A stretch of 64,000 nt of DNA from Burkholderiales bacterium (GCA_015075645.1 JABTUF010000005.1:124001-188000); one strand, 5' to 3'; numbered from the stretch's first letter, positions 8,684 to 17,567 are shown. A program made the numbers and translations. The notes: generated from the sequence alone by a model not told the origin.

Positions 8684-9880
8684 ATGCTGCCCCCCGACCT
8701 GCCGCTCCCCGCGTTCGCCGGCCGCTGGACGCCCGAGTCGCTCGCCGCGGCGAGAACGCTGCTCGACGCGACCGTCCGTGCCGCGCGTGCCGGCGGGGCC
8801 GCACCGATGCTCGAAGGCGGCACGCTCCTCGGGCACGTGAGACATCGGGAGGCGGTCATCCCCTGGGACGACGATCTCGACCTCGCGGTCGACCGCGAGA
8901 TGTTCGAGCCCTGCGTCCGGGCGATTGGCGGGGAACCTGGCCTGTCGGTGCAGGTCGTCGCCAACGCCCGCTACGGCACCTTCGCCCAGGTCCGGCGCTC
9001 CGGGGCCGGTGCCGCGGGCGCTGGAGCGCACTGGCCGGCGGTAGACCTCTTTCCTTTCGCTGTCGAGGGCGCGAAGGTCCGGTTCTACGCGAGCGGCAGG
9101 GCGACGCTCGCGGTCGAACGGAGCGATGTCCTGCCGCTGCGTGACGCGACCTTCGAAGGCGTGATGGTCGCGTGCCCCGCGCGAGCGGACCGGGTGCTCG
9201 ACGCGATGTTCTCGAACTGGCGCATCGAGTTCGATTCGGGCGGATGGGATCACCGCCACGACCGTCCGCGCGAGAAGCGGCAGCTCGTCCGCTGGAACCC
9301 TGCGGCGAACCCGCCCATGGCCACCACGCCGATGCCCGGCGCACCGATCGCAGCGCTCTGCGGGCGCCTGTTCGCATCGGGGCTGTTGCAGCGGCTCGCT
9401 CTGCCATCGTGGCGGCCGAGGCGTGCCAGGCGCGGTCGCGTCGTCTACACCGACATGTGCGCCGATCTGTTCCACGCGGGCCATGTCAACTTTCTCCGAC
9501 AAGCGCGCGCGCTCGGCGACTGGCTCGTCGTCGGCATCCACGACGACGCGACGATCGCGGGCTACAAGGGTGCGCCGGTGCAGACGCTCGAAGAGCGCGT
9601 GGCGGCTGTTGCCGCCTGCCGCCACGTCGACCAGGTGGTGCCCGGCGTCCCTCTCGAGGTGTCGCCGCGCTACCTGGACGCGCTCGGCGTCGATGTCGTG
9701 TGCCACGCCGACGAGATCGACGCGGCGGCGCGCGATCGCATGTACGGCGAGATCCTCGCGTCTCACGGGCTCGAACTCGTGCCCTACACCTCAGGAATCT
9801 CGACGCGAGAGCTGCGCGCGCGCGTGCTCGCGGCCGCCCCTCGGGACCCTTCCGGGAACGGCGACCGTTCACGCCAGTAG
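8684..9880 (+). CDS. Fusion of LicD-type phosphotransferase and CTP:phosphoethanolamine/phosphocholine cytidylyltransferase-like domain
   Basis: This is a 398-residue two-domain protein. Residues about 25-215 match LicD: EGGTLLGHVRHREAVIPWDDDLDL, with W61-D62-D63-D64. LicD proteins transfer phosphocholine or a similar group to glycans. Residues about 250-385 match eukaryote-type ethanolamine-phosphate cytidylyltransferase. They carry DLFHAGHVNFL (HxGH at 264-267), ALGDWLVVGIHDD, QTLEERVAAV, and a final TSGISTREL segment where the family has GxSTT. One polypeptide therefore seems to carry both CDP-alcohol formation and transfer. The last 97 bases overlap the 3' end of comEC on the other strand. 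Substrate (choline, ethanolamine or other) is not decidable. Confidence 0.8.
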   Translation: MLPPDLPLPAFAGRWTPESLAAARTLLDATVRAARAGGAAPMLEGGTLLGHVRHREAVIPWDDDLDLAVDREMFEPCVRAIGGEPGLSVQVVANARYGTFAQVRRSGAGAAGAGAHWPAVDLFPFAVEGAKVRFYASGRATLAVERSDVLPLRDATFEGVMVACPARADRVLDAMFSNWRIEFDSGGWDHRHDRPREKRQLVRWNPAANPPMATTPMPGAPIAALCGRLFASGLLQRLALPSWRPRRARRGRVVYTDMCADLFHAGHVNFLRQARALGDWLVVGIHDDATIAGYKGAPVQTLEERVAAVAACRHVDQVVPGVPLEVSPRYLDALGVDVVCHADEIDAAARDRMYGEILASHGLELVPYTSGISTRELRARVLAAAPRDPSGNGDRSRQ

Positions 9881-12390
9881 CGGGCGTCGGCCGCGCGCGT
9901 GCGCGCGACCGCGGACAGGCCGTCCGCTCCCGCATCGAACGCGACTGCGCCGTCGCGGTCCGTGCGCGCGATCGCGGCCCCCCTCCCGACGTAGCGCGCC
10001 ACCACCTCGGAGCGCGGATGCCCGAAGCGGTTGCGGTAGCCCGAGGCGATGACCGCGAGCACGGGATCGACCGCCGCGACGAACGCGCGCGTCGACGAGG
10101 TCCGGCTGCCGTGATGCGGCACGACGATCGCGTCGGCGCGCAGCGCATCGCGGTCGGTGGCGAGGAGCCACGCCTCGCTCCGCGCCTCGACGTCGCCCGC
10201 GAGGAGCACACGCGCTCCGGCGGTGCGCACGCGGAGCACGCAGGACAGGTCGTTGGCCTTGACGCGCGGATCGTCGTAGCGGGCGGGCGGCGGATGCAGC
10301 AGGTCGAAGTCCACGCCGTCCCACGACCAGTGCATCCCGGCGACGCAACGTTCGCCACGAAAGTCGTCGGGAAGCGGGGACGACCACAACGGATGATCGG
10401 CGGCGAGCGACGAGAGCATCCGGGACACCGGGACCATCGCGAGCAACGAAGCTGCGCCGCCCGCGTGGTCGGCGTCGCCGTGGCTCACGACGAGCGCATC
10501 GACCCGCGCGACACCCTCGCGCCGGAGGAACGGCGCGACGATGCGCGAGCCCGCGTCGGCGATCTCGGTCCAGCCCGGCCCGGTGTCGTAGACCAGCGTG
10601 CGCGAGCGCGTCCGCACGACGACCGACAGCCCCTGACCCACGTCGAGCACGGTGATGCGCGCCACGCCCGCCGGCGGCGGCTCGGGCGTCACGAGCGCGA
10701 GCGGCGCCAGCCACAATGCGCCCAGCGCACGCCCCGGCACGCCGCGCGGCGCGAGGAGCCAGAGGACGCCGACGGCTGCGGCGGCGAGCGTCCAGCCCGC
10801 GGGAGCGTGCTGCACCCACGCGGCGCCGGGCATGGCGGCGAGCGCGGAGAGGAACGCCATCAACGGCACGAGGAAGACGTGCGCCGCGTGGAAGCACGCG
10901 TCGAAAGGCAGGAAGATGCCCGCGACCGCGAACGGCACCACCGCGAAGGTCACGACCGGGATCGCGACGGCGTTCGCGACCGGCGAGACGACCGACACCT
11001 GCCCGAACAGCGCGAGCGCGAACGGCACGAGGCCCACCGTCACCGCCCATTGCGTGCGCGCCCCTTCGCGCAAGGTCATGGCCGCACGAGCGCGCCACGA
11101 CGCGGGCCGGTCGGGTGTCACGCGGCCGGCGCCGGCGTAGATCAGCACCGCGACCGCGCCGTAGGAGAGCCAGAATCCCGGCGCGAGCACCGCCCAGGGA
11201 TCGAACAACAGCACGGCCGCGAGCGCCCACGCCCAGGCCACGGCGAAGCTTCCCTGTTGCAGCAACAGGAGCGCGCAGGCCCCGGTCGCCGACATTGCGA
11301 AGGTGCGCAGCGCCGGCACCTCCGCACCGGCGAGCAACGTGTAGACCCCCGCCGCGACGACACCGGCGATCGCCCCGACGCTGCGGGCGGGCAGCAGATC
11401 GGTCAACCGCACCGACCATCGCGCGATGCGGGCGACCGCGAAGGCCGCCAGCGCGGCGAGCGCGGTCACGTGCAGGCCGGACACGCTCACGAGGTGTCCG
11501 ACGCCGGTGCGGTTGAACACCGTCCACTGCGCGTCGGTGATCGCCCGCTGGTCGCCGATCGCGAGCGCCGTGACCACGCCTGCGTGCGGGTCCCCTTCGA
11601 GCGCGGCGGCGATGCGCGTGCGCACGCGTTCGCGCGCGCGCTGCACGAAGTCGCGCGCGCGTGCGGCGAAGCGGTCGAGCCGCTCGTTCCCGCCGCTCGT
11701 CCGGACGTAGCCGGTCGCGCGCAGGTTGCGCTCGAGGAGCCATGCCTCCAGATCGAAGCCGCCGGGGTTCGCGTAGCCGTGCGGGCGCTTGAGCCGCACG
11801 ACCAGTCGCCAGCGTTCGCCCGGCGCGACCTCCGGCGCGTCGTTGCGCCCCTCGATGTCCGGTCCGGTCGCCGTCGGGTGTGCGCGGGCCGCGCCTTCGC
11901 GCATCTCGCCCCGGAGAGCCCGAGCCCTCGCCTCGACTTCGCCCGCGGCCATCCACGACAGCGAGACGCGCGACGGCACGATCGCGTCGGGCGTTTCGAC
12001 CCGCTCCACCGCGAAGGCGAAGCGCACGCCGCGCGGCGAGACGTCCGGCAGGTCGTCGACGACACCGACGATCGCGACGTCGCGGCCCTCCCACTCGGGC
12101 GCCAACGCGTCGGCGAGGCGCGTTTCCGCACGCCACGCCGCGTAGCCGAACCCCGCGAGGCCCGTGGCGAGACAGACGGCGACGACGCGCAACCCGCGGC
12201 CGGACTCGCTTCGTTCGAGCGCTCTCGCGGCCAGGATCGTGGCGATGGCGACGCCGACGCCCGCCGCGAGCCACAGCCACGGCGCTGTCGGGAGATCCGC
12301 GCAGGTCTGCAGGACGCCGACGCCGCCTGCGAATGCGGTCGGTACGGCTGGAACCATTGACGCGGGCGCGCCGATCTGCGATATGCGCAT
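9784..12390 (-). CDS. comEC: DNA internalization/competence protein ComEC/Rec2
   Basis: This 868-residue inner-membrane protein is the DNA channel for natural transformation. An N-terminal membrane and OB-like region is followed by the Competence domain with the signature GVGHLVSVSGLHV near residue 300, and many membrane helices. A C-terminal metallo-beta-lactamase domain starts near VLDVGQGLSVVV and carries SHGDADHAGG near residue 634, then VVPHHGSRTSS. Length is typical of proteobacterial ComEC. It is divergent from the LysR gene and convergent with the LicD fusion, overlapping it by 97 bases. Together with the type IV pilus genes at 52.8-61.3 kb it points to transformation ability. Confidence 0.9.
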   Translation of the reverse strand: MRISQIGAPASMVPAVPTAFAGGVGVLQTCADLPTAPWLWLAAGVGVAIATILAARALERSESGRGLRVVAVCLATGLAGFGYAAWRAETRLADALAPEWEGRDVAIVGVVDDLPDVSPRGVRFAFAVERVETPDAIVPSRVSLSWMAAGEVEARARALRGEMREGAARAHPTATGPDIEGRNDAPEVAPGERWRLVVRLKRPHGYANPGGFDLEAWLLERNLRATGYVRTSGGNERLDRFAARARDFVQRARERVRTRIAAALEGDPHAGVVTALAIGDQRAITDAQWTVFNRTGVGHLVSVSGLHVTALAALAAFAVARIARWSVRLTDLLPARSVGAIAGVVAAGVYTLLAGAEVPALRTFAMSATGACALLLLQQGSFAVAWAWALAAVLLFDPWAVLAPGFWLSYGAVAVLIYAGAGRVTPDRPASWRARAAMTLREGARTQWAVTVGLVPFALALFGQVSVVSPVANAVAIPVVTFAVVPFAVAGIFLPFDACFHAAHVFLVPLMAFLSALAAMPGAAWVQHAPAGWTLAAAAVGVLWLLAPRGVPGRALGALWLAPLALVTPEPPPAGVARITVLDVGQGLSVVVRTRSRTLVYDTGPGWTEIADAGSRIVAPFLRREGVARVDALVVSHGDADHAGGAASLLAMVPVSRMLSSLAADHPLWSSPLPDDFRGERCVAGMHWSWDGVDFDLLHPPPARYDDPRVKANDLSCVLRVRTAGARVLLAGDVEARSEAWLLATDRDALRADAIVVPHHGSRTSSTRAFVAAVDPVLAVIASGYRNRFGHPRSEVVARYVGRGAAIARTDRDGAVAFDAGADGLSAVARTRAADARYWRERSPFPEGSRGAAASTRARSSRVEIPEV

Positions 12391-12467
12391 GGCGCGATGC
12401 TCGCGCGACGGGGATCCAGTCGCGATCGTCCGAACGGACGACGCGCTTCTCGAACTTCTCCGGGGTC

Positions 12468-13406
12468 ATGATGGTGACGTTCAAGCAACTCGAGGCGCTG
12501 CACTGGGTCTGTCGACTGGGGACGTTCGGCTCCGCCGCGACCAAGCTCAACACGACCGAGTCCGCGATCTCCAAGCGCATCGCGGAGCTCGAGCGCTTCT
12601 TCGGCGTCGAACTGTTCGATCGCAGCAGGCGCACCGCGAGGCCCACTGCGGAAGGACGCAAGCTCCTCGAACTCGCCGCGGATGCCCTCGGAGCGCGTGA
12701 CCGCCTGCTCGAGCAGATGGGCCGCGAATCCGCGGTCGTCAGGCGTTTCCGGATCGGCGTCACCGAACTCGTGGCGCTGACCTGGCTTCCCCGACTGGTG
12801 CAGACCCTGCGCACGCAATACCCCGATGTGCTCCTCGAACCGGAGATCGACCTCAGCACGCAGTTGTGCCAGAAGCTGGAACTCGGCCAACTCGATCTGG
12901 TGATCGTGCCACCGGTGTTCCAGCGGGACGGAAGCATTTCGGCTCCGCTGCAGGAGATGAAGCTCTCGTGGATGTGCCGGCCCGGGCTCGTTCGCAGGTG
13001 CCGCCGGGTGCCGCTGGCCGAGGTGGCCCGGCACCCCATCCTGATGCAGATCGGAGGTTCCGGCGTGGACGTCGTCGTCGATCGATGGTTGCGGCACCAG
13101 GGACTGAGCATCCGGCGCCTGTATGCCGGCAACAGCCTCGTCGCGCTGGGTGCGCTCACCGCATCCGGTTTCGGGGTGAGCTTTCTTCCGGCGCTCTATT
13201 TCCACGACCACGTCGAGCGGGGCATTCTCCAGACGTTCGAGACCGAGGCGGCGCTGCCGCCGATCCGCTACTACGCGGTCTACCGCAACGAGGGGGGAGC
13301 ATCGTCGTTCAATGCCAAGGTGGCCCGGCTGTGCGTCGACCATTGCGATTTCTCCCGTCCCCGCCTGGACGCCTCGGACGACGGGCGTCGCGCCCGGAAT
13401 AGATGA
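12468..13406 (+). CDS. LysR-family transcriptional regulator
   Basis: The 312-residue product has an N-terminal winged helix (residues 4-62: FKQLEALHWVCRLGTFGSAA, then TTESAISKRIAELERFFGVELFDR). A LysR effector domain starts near residue 90 (RFRIGVTELVALTWLPRLV). Two adjacent ATGs (12468 and 12471) are possible starts. It lies directly upstream of and codirectional with the LeuCD-aldolase-transporter operon, which it probably controls in response to a pathway intermediate. A 14-bp palindrome, CGTCCG-AA-CGGACG at 12427-12440, sits in the comEC/LysR divergent gap and could be an operator. Confidence 0.9.
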   Translation: MMVTFKQLEALHWVCRLGTFGSAATKLNTTESAISKRIAELERFFGVELFDRSRRTARPTAEGRKLLELAADALGARDRLLEQMGRESAVVRRFRIGVTELVALTWLPRLVQTLRTQYPDVLLEPEIDLSTQLCQKLELGQLDLVIVPPVFQRDGSISAPLQEMKLSWMCRPGLVRRCRRVPLAEVARHPILMQIGGSGVDVVVDRWLRHQGLSIRRLYAGNSLVALGALTASGFGVSFLPALYFHDHVERGILQTFETEAALPPIRYYAVYRNEGGASSFNAKVARLCVDHCDFSRPRLDASDDGRRARNR

Positions 13407-13477
13407 CTTGCAGGAAACAATTGAGGGGAAATTAACTCTCTTTTTTTCCTGCCTCACTCTCGCGATACTTCGGCGTC
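13407..13477 (+). promoter_or_regulatory. AT-rich intergenic control region ahead of the LeuCD-type operon
   Basis: This 71-base gap is much more AT-rich than its surroundings. It holds an inverted repeat, CAGGAAA at 13411-13417 and TTTCCTG at 13445-13451, and a run of seven T at 13441-13447. LysR proteins bind AT-rich dyads near the -35 element, so this is the natural place for operon control. A weak terminator for the LysR gene is the alternative reading. No clear -35/-10 pair was identified. Confidence 0.35.
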
Positions 13478-14764
13478 ATGACGCCGCGAACCATCGCCGA
13501 GAAGATCCTGTCGCGCACGTCGGGGCGTCCGGCGCGCGCCGGCGACTTCGTCGTCTGCTCGCCGGACCTCGCCATGGGCACCGACGGTTCGGTACCCATG
13601 GCGCTCGACGGCCTCGCTGCGATGCAACGGGAGCCGGCCGGCCTCAGCCCTGCCTCGCGCTTCCTGTTCGCCCTCGACCACTACGGCCCGACGTCGGGGT
13701 CGAAGGCGCAGGCACTGCAGTCCCGGGTCCGCGAATTCGCCCATCGACACGCGATCCAGCTGGTCGAGGTCGGTGAGGGCATCGGCCACCAGGTCCTGCT
13801 GGAGCGGGGCCTCGCCCGCCCGGGAGCGTTGATCGTCGGCGCGGACTCCCACACGGTCACCTACGGTGCGGTCAACGCGCTCGCAACCGGCGTCGGATCT
13901 TCCGACCTCGCCGGCGTGATGTTGTGCGGACAACTGTGGCTCCGGGTGCCCGAGTCGGTGCGGGTCGAGCTCCGAGGTGCGCTCGCGAGGCCAGCCGGTG
14001 CGAAGGACGTCGCCCTCCACCTCGTTCGCGCGTTCGGCGCAGGGGGCGCGAACGATCGCGCACTCGAGTTCTGCGGTCCCGGCGTGGCTTCGCTGGACAT
14101 GGACGACCGCATGGTTCTCGCCAACATGTCCGTGGAAGCGGGCGCCATGGCGGGCATCTTTCCATGCGATGGCGTCACGACGTCCTGGCTCGCGAAGCGG
14201 GGCGTCGTGTCACCGGGCGGCATCGCGGCCGATCCGGGCGCCGGTTACGCGGATTCCATCGACGTCGACCTGCGCTCGATTACCTCACAGGTCGCTCTGC
14301 CCCATCGGGTCGACCGCGTCGTCGCCGACAGCGCGTTGCCGCGCACGAAGATCGATCTGGTCTATCTCGGCACGTGCACCGGCGGGCGCTTCAAAGACTA
14401 CGCGGACGCCCTGGAGGAGTTGCGGGTGGCCGGCGGCGTGGCGCCGCACGTGAAGCTGGTGGTGACGCCGGCATCGGCGGAGGTCGAGGCGAAGATGCGC
14501 GCTTCGGGACTCCTGGCCGAGTTCGAGCGTATGGGCGCCATCGTCCAGCCTCCCGGCTGCGGCTCCTGCTGCGGCACCGCCGGCGTGGTGCCTGGCGACG
14601 GCGACAACGTGCTGTCGACCGCCAACCGCAACTTCCGTGGCCGCATGGGAAACGGCAAGGCGTCGATCTTCCTCGCCTCTCCGCGCCTGTGCGGCCGCGC
14701 GGCGGCCTCGGGTTTCGTCGGGTCGGACCGCACCGGGCCTCCCCGGCCTCCGGAGGGCCGGTGA
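13478..14764 (+). CDS. Aconitase-superfamily hydro-lyase, large subunit (LeuC/homoaconitase-like paralogue)
   Basis: The 428-residue subunit carries a [4Fe-4S] cluster and resembles 3-isopropylmalate dehydratase large subunits of the archaeal/HACN type. Motifs in order are FALDHYGPTSG, EVGEGIGHQ, GADSHTVTYGA, GTCTGGR with C300, and PPGCGSCCG with C361 and C364 as the other two cluster ligands, then STANRNFRGRMG. All three cluster cysteines are present, so it should be catalytically competent. Context argues against leucine synthesis: no leuA or leuB is near, while an aldolase, an aminotransferase and an importer are. Its TGA overlaps the GTG of the small subunit. It probably hydrates or isomerises an unsaturated dicarboxylate. 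Confidence 0.85.
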   Translation: MTPRTIAEKILSRTSGRPARAGDFVVCSPDLAMGTDGSVPMALDGLAAMQREPAGLSPASRFLFALDHYGPTSGSKAQALQSRVREFAHRHAIQLVEVGEGIGHQVLLERGLARPGALIVGADSHTVTYGAVNALATGVGSSDLAGVMLCGQLWLRVPESVRVELRGALARPAGAKDVALHLVRAFGAGGANDRALEFCGPGVASLDMDDRMVLANMSVEAGAMAGIFPCDGVTTSWLAKRGVVSPGGIAADPGAGYADSIDVDLRSITSQVALPHRVDRVVADSALPRTKIDLVYLGTCTGGRFKDYADALEELRVAGGVAPHVKLVVTPASAEVEAKMRASGLLAEFERMGAIVQPPGCGSCCGTAGVVPGDGDNVLSTANRNFRGRMGNGKASIFLASPRLCGRAAASGFVGSDRTGPPRPPEGR

Positions 14765-15300
14765 CCCTGTTGCCGCTTTCGGGACGCGCGCGCGTGCTCG
14801 GCGACGACGTCGACACCGACGCCATCGTTTCCTCCCGGCGAAAGAAGGACAGCATCGACCCGGACCAACTGCGACGCTTCCTCCTCGAAGGAATCGACGC
14901 GAACTTCGCATCGACCGTGCGGCACGGCGACATTCTCGTCGCCGGTCGGAACTTCGGCTGCGGATCCGCCATGGAGGTCGCGGCGACCGTGGTCAAGGCC
15001 GCCGGGTTCGCGGCCGTCATCGCGGGAAGCTTCTCCCGGACCTACCTGCGCAACGCGATCAACAACGGTCTCCTTCCGCTGACCGCCGACACCTCGGACA
15101 TCCGGGAGGGAGACCCGCTGCACCTGTCGATCAATCCAGCGGGCACCCCGGAGCTGCGAATCGGCGCGTCCGGGCCGATCCGCTGCGAGCCGCTTCCGGG
15201 CTGGATGTGGACGATGCTCGAAGTCGGCGGACTCGTCCCGTACCTGCGACAACACGGCCGATTCGCCGCTCCGGGCGCTCCGCCGCCACCCCTCGCGTAA
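14761..15300 (+). CDS. Aconitase-superfamily hydro-lyase, small subunit (LeuD-like) with variant active-site loop
   Basis: The 179-residue swivelling subunit begins at a GTG overlapping the large-subunit stop. The fold is clear: GDDVDTDAI near residue 15, GRNFGCGS, and YLRNAINNGLLPL. Two functional stretches differ from leucine enzymes. The usual GCGSSREHA active-site loop reads GCGSAMEVA (residues 66-74), losing the second Ser, the substrate-binding Arg and the His. The specificity loop after DTDAI reads SSRRKK (24-29) instead of the ARYL or GRYLRT types. These changes indicate a substrate other than isopropylmalate or homocitrate. Confidence 0.85.
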   Translation: MTLLPLSGRARVLGDDVDTDAIVSSRRKKDSIDPDQLRRFLLEGIDANFASTVRHGDILVAGRNFGCGSAMEVAATVVKAAGFAAVIAGSFSRTYLRNAINNGLLPLTADTSDIREGDPLHLSINPAGTPELRIGASGPIRCEPLPGWMWTMLEVGGLVPYLRQHGRFAAPGAPPPPLA

Positions 15301-15321
15301 TCCGATGCAACAACCGAACCC

Positions 15322-15328
15322 AAGGAGG
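15322..15328 (+). promoter_or_regulatory. Strong ribosome-binding site that selects a TTG start
   Basis: AAGGAGG lies six bases before a TTG codon at 15335. It supports starting the binding protein there, not at the in-frame ATG at 15305, which has no comparable site and would place ten polar residues before the signal peptide. Confidence 0.6.
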
Positions 15329-15334
15329 CCTGTC

Positions 15335-16264
15335 TTGAAATCGACCAGAACCGTACGTCGTGCGATCGCGATCCTGCTGGGCCTCGGCATCCTGTCGACG
15401 CCGGCCGCATTCGCGCAAGGAGGGGAGACGACCGGCACCTTGAAGAAGATCAAGGACAACAACCTGATCGTGATTGGCTACCGGGAGTCGTCGGTTCCCT
15501 GGTCGTACATCGGCGCGAACCAGGAGGTGGTCGGCTACTCCTACGAGGTCGCGCTGCGGCTGGTCGACGCGATCAAGCGGGAGCTCAAGCTCCCCGACCT
15601 GCAGGTGCGCAAGATTCCCATCACCGCGCAGAACCGGATCCCGCTGATGCAGAACGGGACCATCGACCTCGAATGCAACGCGACCACCAATACCGCCGAG
15701 CGGCGCAAGCAGGTCGCGTTCTCCTACACCATCGCGCTGACCCAGACGCAACTGCTGACGAGAAAGGATTCAGGCGTGCGCGAGATCGAGGATCTCGAAG
15801 GGAAATCGGTGGTCGTCACCGCCGGGAGCACGTCCGAGCGCTATCTTCGTCGCTTCGTCCAGGACCACAAGATGAACGTGACCATCGTCAGCGCCCGGGA
15901 CCATTCGCAATCGTTCGTGATGCTGCAATCCGGCCGCGTCGCCGCGTTCTTCATGGATCGCGACGTCCTCGGCGCCCTCCTGGCGAAGGCCAGGGATTCC
16001 GCCGACTACGTGGTCACCGGAAGACCGCAAACCAAGGAAGCGCTGGCGTGCATGTTCCGGAAGGACGATCCGCAGTTCAAGGCGTTCGTCGACCGGGAGA
16101 TCGCCGCGTTCGAGACCTCCGGCGCGGCCGAGAAGCTCTACCACCGGTGGTTCCAGCAGCCGATCCCGCCCGACGGCGTCGTGCTGAACACACCGCTGAG
16201 TCCGGAGATGAAGGCGCTCTTCGCGAAGCCCAACGACGAATCCTACGACGACGCCCCGAAGTAG
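15335..16264 (+). CDS. Glutamate/aspartate-type ABC transporter substrate-binding protein (SBP_bac_3)
   Basis: The product is 309 residues from the TTG start, with signal peptide AIAILLGLGILSTPAAFA-Q. The mature protein has family 3 features close to GltI: TLKKIKDNNLIVIGYRESSVPWSY, GYSYEVALRLVDAIK, QNRIPLMQNGTIDLECNATTN, and KDSGVREIEDLEGKSVVVTAGST. In GltI relatives the NGTIDLECxxTTNTxER segment binds the side-chain carboxylate of glutamate or aspartate, so an acidic amino acid ligand is likely. It belongs with the two permeases at 18429-19857, although two enzyme genes separate them. The periplasmic ligand is probably the operon's growth substrate. Confidence 0.9.
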   Translation: MKSTRTVRRAIAILLGLGILSTPAAFAQGGETTGTLKKIKDNNLIVIGYRESSVPWSYIGANQEVVGYSYEVALRLVDAIKRELKLPDLQVRKIPITAQNRIPLMQNGTIDLECNATTNTAERRKQVAFSYTIALTQTQLLTRKDSGVREIEDLEGKSVVVTAGSTSERYLRRFVQDHKMNVTIVSARDHSQSFVMLQSGRVAAFFMDRDVLGALLAKARDSADYVVTGRPQTKEALACMFRKDDPQFKAFVDREIAAFETSGAAEKLYHRWFQQPIPPDGVVLNTPLSPEMKALFAKPNDESYDDAPK

Positions 16265-16361
16265 CCCGCTCCGGGGCCGGACGCCTCGCGCGCCGCGCAC
16301 CCGGCGCGTGCCGACGACCGTCCCGGGACATCGACCCGACCCGCTTCCGACGAGACACGAC

Positions 16362-17567
16362 ATGCTGCGCATCGCCGACAGGCTCCATCGCATCAAGCCG
16401 TCGCCCAGTTCGATGGCTGGACAACGCGCGCGGGAACTGCGCGCGGCCGGCCGCGACATCATCGGGCTGACCTCGGGCGAACCCGACTTCGACACGCCGG
16501 AGCACATCAAGGAAGCCGCGAGCCGCGCACTGTCCAGGGGCCAGACGAAGTACACGGATGTCGGAGGCTCGCCGGAGCTCAAGCACGCGGTCACCGAGAA
16601 GTTCCGCCGTGAGAACGGACTGGCGTTCGATCGCCGCGAGATCATCGTGGGCGCGGGCGGCAAGCAGGTCATCTTCAACGCCTTGATGTGCACGATCGAG
16701 GCCGGCGACGAGGTCGTCGTTCCTGCGCCCTACTGGGTGTCGTATCCGGATATCGTGCGGCTCGCGGGAGGAACGCCGGTGTTCGTCGCCTGCGACGCGG
16801 CGGGCGGATTCAAGCTGCGCCCGGACGATCTCGAACGTGCGCTGACGCCGAGGACCCGCTGGCTCGTGCTCAATGCGCCGAACAATCCGAGCGGAGCCCT
16901 GTACAGCCGGGCCGAACTGAGGGCGCTGGCGGACGTCCTGCTGCGCCATCCCCAGGTCTGGGTGATGACCGACGACGTCTACGAGCACATCGTCTACGAT
17001 CGACGCGAGTTCGTGACCATGGCACAGGTCGCGCCCGACCTGAGGGACCGCACGCTGACGATCAACGGCGTCTCCAAGGCCTACGCGATGACCGGATGGA
17101 GAATCGGCTACGGCGGCGGACCGGCCGAGTTGATCGAACCGATGACGAAGCTGCAGTCGCAGAGTACGTCGAATCCCTGCTCGATCGCGCAGGCGGCGGC
17201 AGTGGAGGCGTTGACCGGACCGCAGTCCTTCATCGAGGAGCGCACCGCGGCCTTCCAGGCCCGCAGGGACAGGCTCGTCGCCCGTCTGAACGCGATCCCG
17301 GGGATTCGCTGCCACGTGCCCGAGGGCGCCTTCTACGCCTTCGCTTCCTGCGAGCACCTGCTCGGGACGCGCACCTCCGACGGGCGGGAGGTCGCCGACG
17401 GCGACGCGTTCGCGTCGTATCTGCTCGACGCGGAAGGGCTGGCCGTGTTGCAGGGTTCGGCATACGGCGTCCCGTCCCACTTCAGGTTGTCGTTCGCCAC
17501 GTCGATGGAGAAGTTGGACACCGGATGCGATCGCCTTGCGCGCGCCTGCGAACGCCTGCGGCGCTGA
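16362..17567 (+). CDS. PLP-dependent aminotransferase, class I (aspartate aminotransferase-like)
   Basis: The product is 401 residues. Fold type I markers are GLTSGEPDFDTPEHIKEAA at the N-terminus, TKYTDVGGSPELK, NAPNNPSGALY, DDVYEHIVYD, and the Schiff-base lysine K239 in VSKAYAMTGWRIGYGGG, with the carboxylate-binding arginine in SHFRLSFATSMEKL. It resembles AspC-type enzymes that act on acidic amino acids. The frame is open from 16308, but MLRIADRLHRIKPSPSSM matches family N-termini, so 16362 is chosen. In this operon it would convert the imported amino acid to its 2-oxo acid before hydration and aldol cleavage. Confidence 0.9.
   Translation: MLRIADRLHRIKPSPSSMAGQRARELRAAGRDIIGLTSGEPDFDTPEHIKEAASRALSRGQTKYTDVGGSPELKHAVTEKFRRENGLAFDRREIIVGAGGKQVIFNALMCTIEAGDEVVVPAPYWVSYPDIVRLAGGTPVFVACDAAGGFKLRPDDLERALTPRTRWLVLNAPNNPSGALYSRAELRALADVLLRHPQVWVMTDDVYEHIVYDRREFVTMAQVAPDLRDRTLTINGVSKAYAMTGWRIGYGGGPAELIEPMTKLQSQSTSNPCSIAQAAAVEALTGPQSFIEERTAAFQARRDRLVARLNAIPGIRCHVPEGAFYAFASCEHLLGTRTSDGREVADGDAFASYLLDAEGLAVLQGSAYGVPSHFRLSFATSMEKLDTGCDRLARACERLRR

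Noticed and set aside
9172..12360. Plus-strand open frame of 1062 codons opposite comEC
   Set aside because: The translation is arginine-rich low complexity, while the minus strand encodes a complete ComEC with all motifs.
13478..15300. Leucine biosynthesis leuCD
   Set aside because: No leuA or leuB is adjacent, and the small-subunit active-site loop differs (GCGSAMEVA). The neighbours are catabolic and transport genes.
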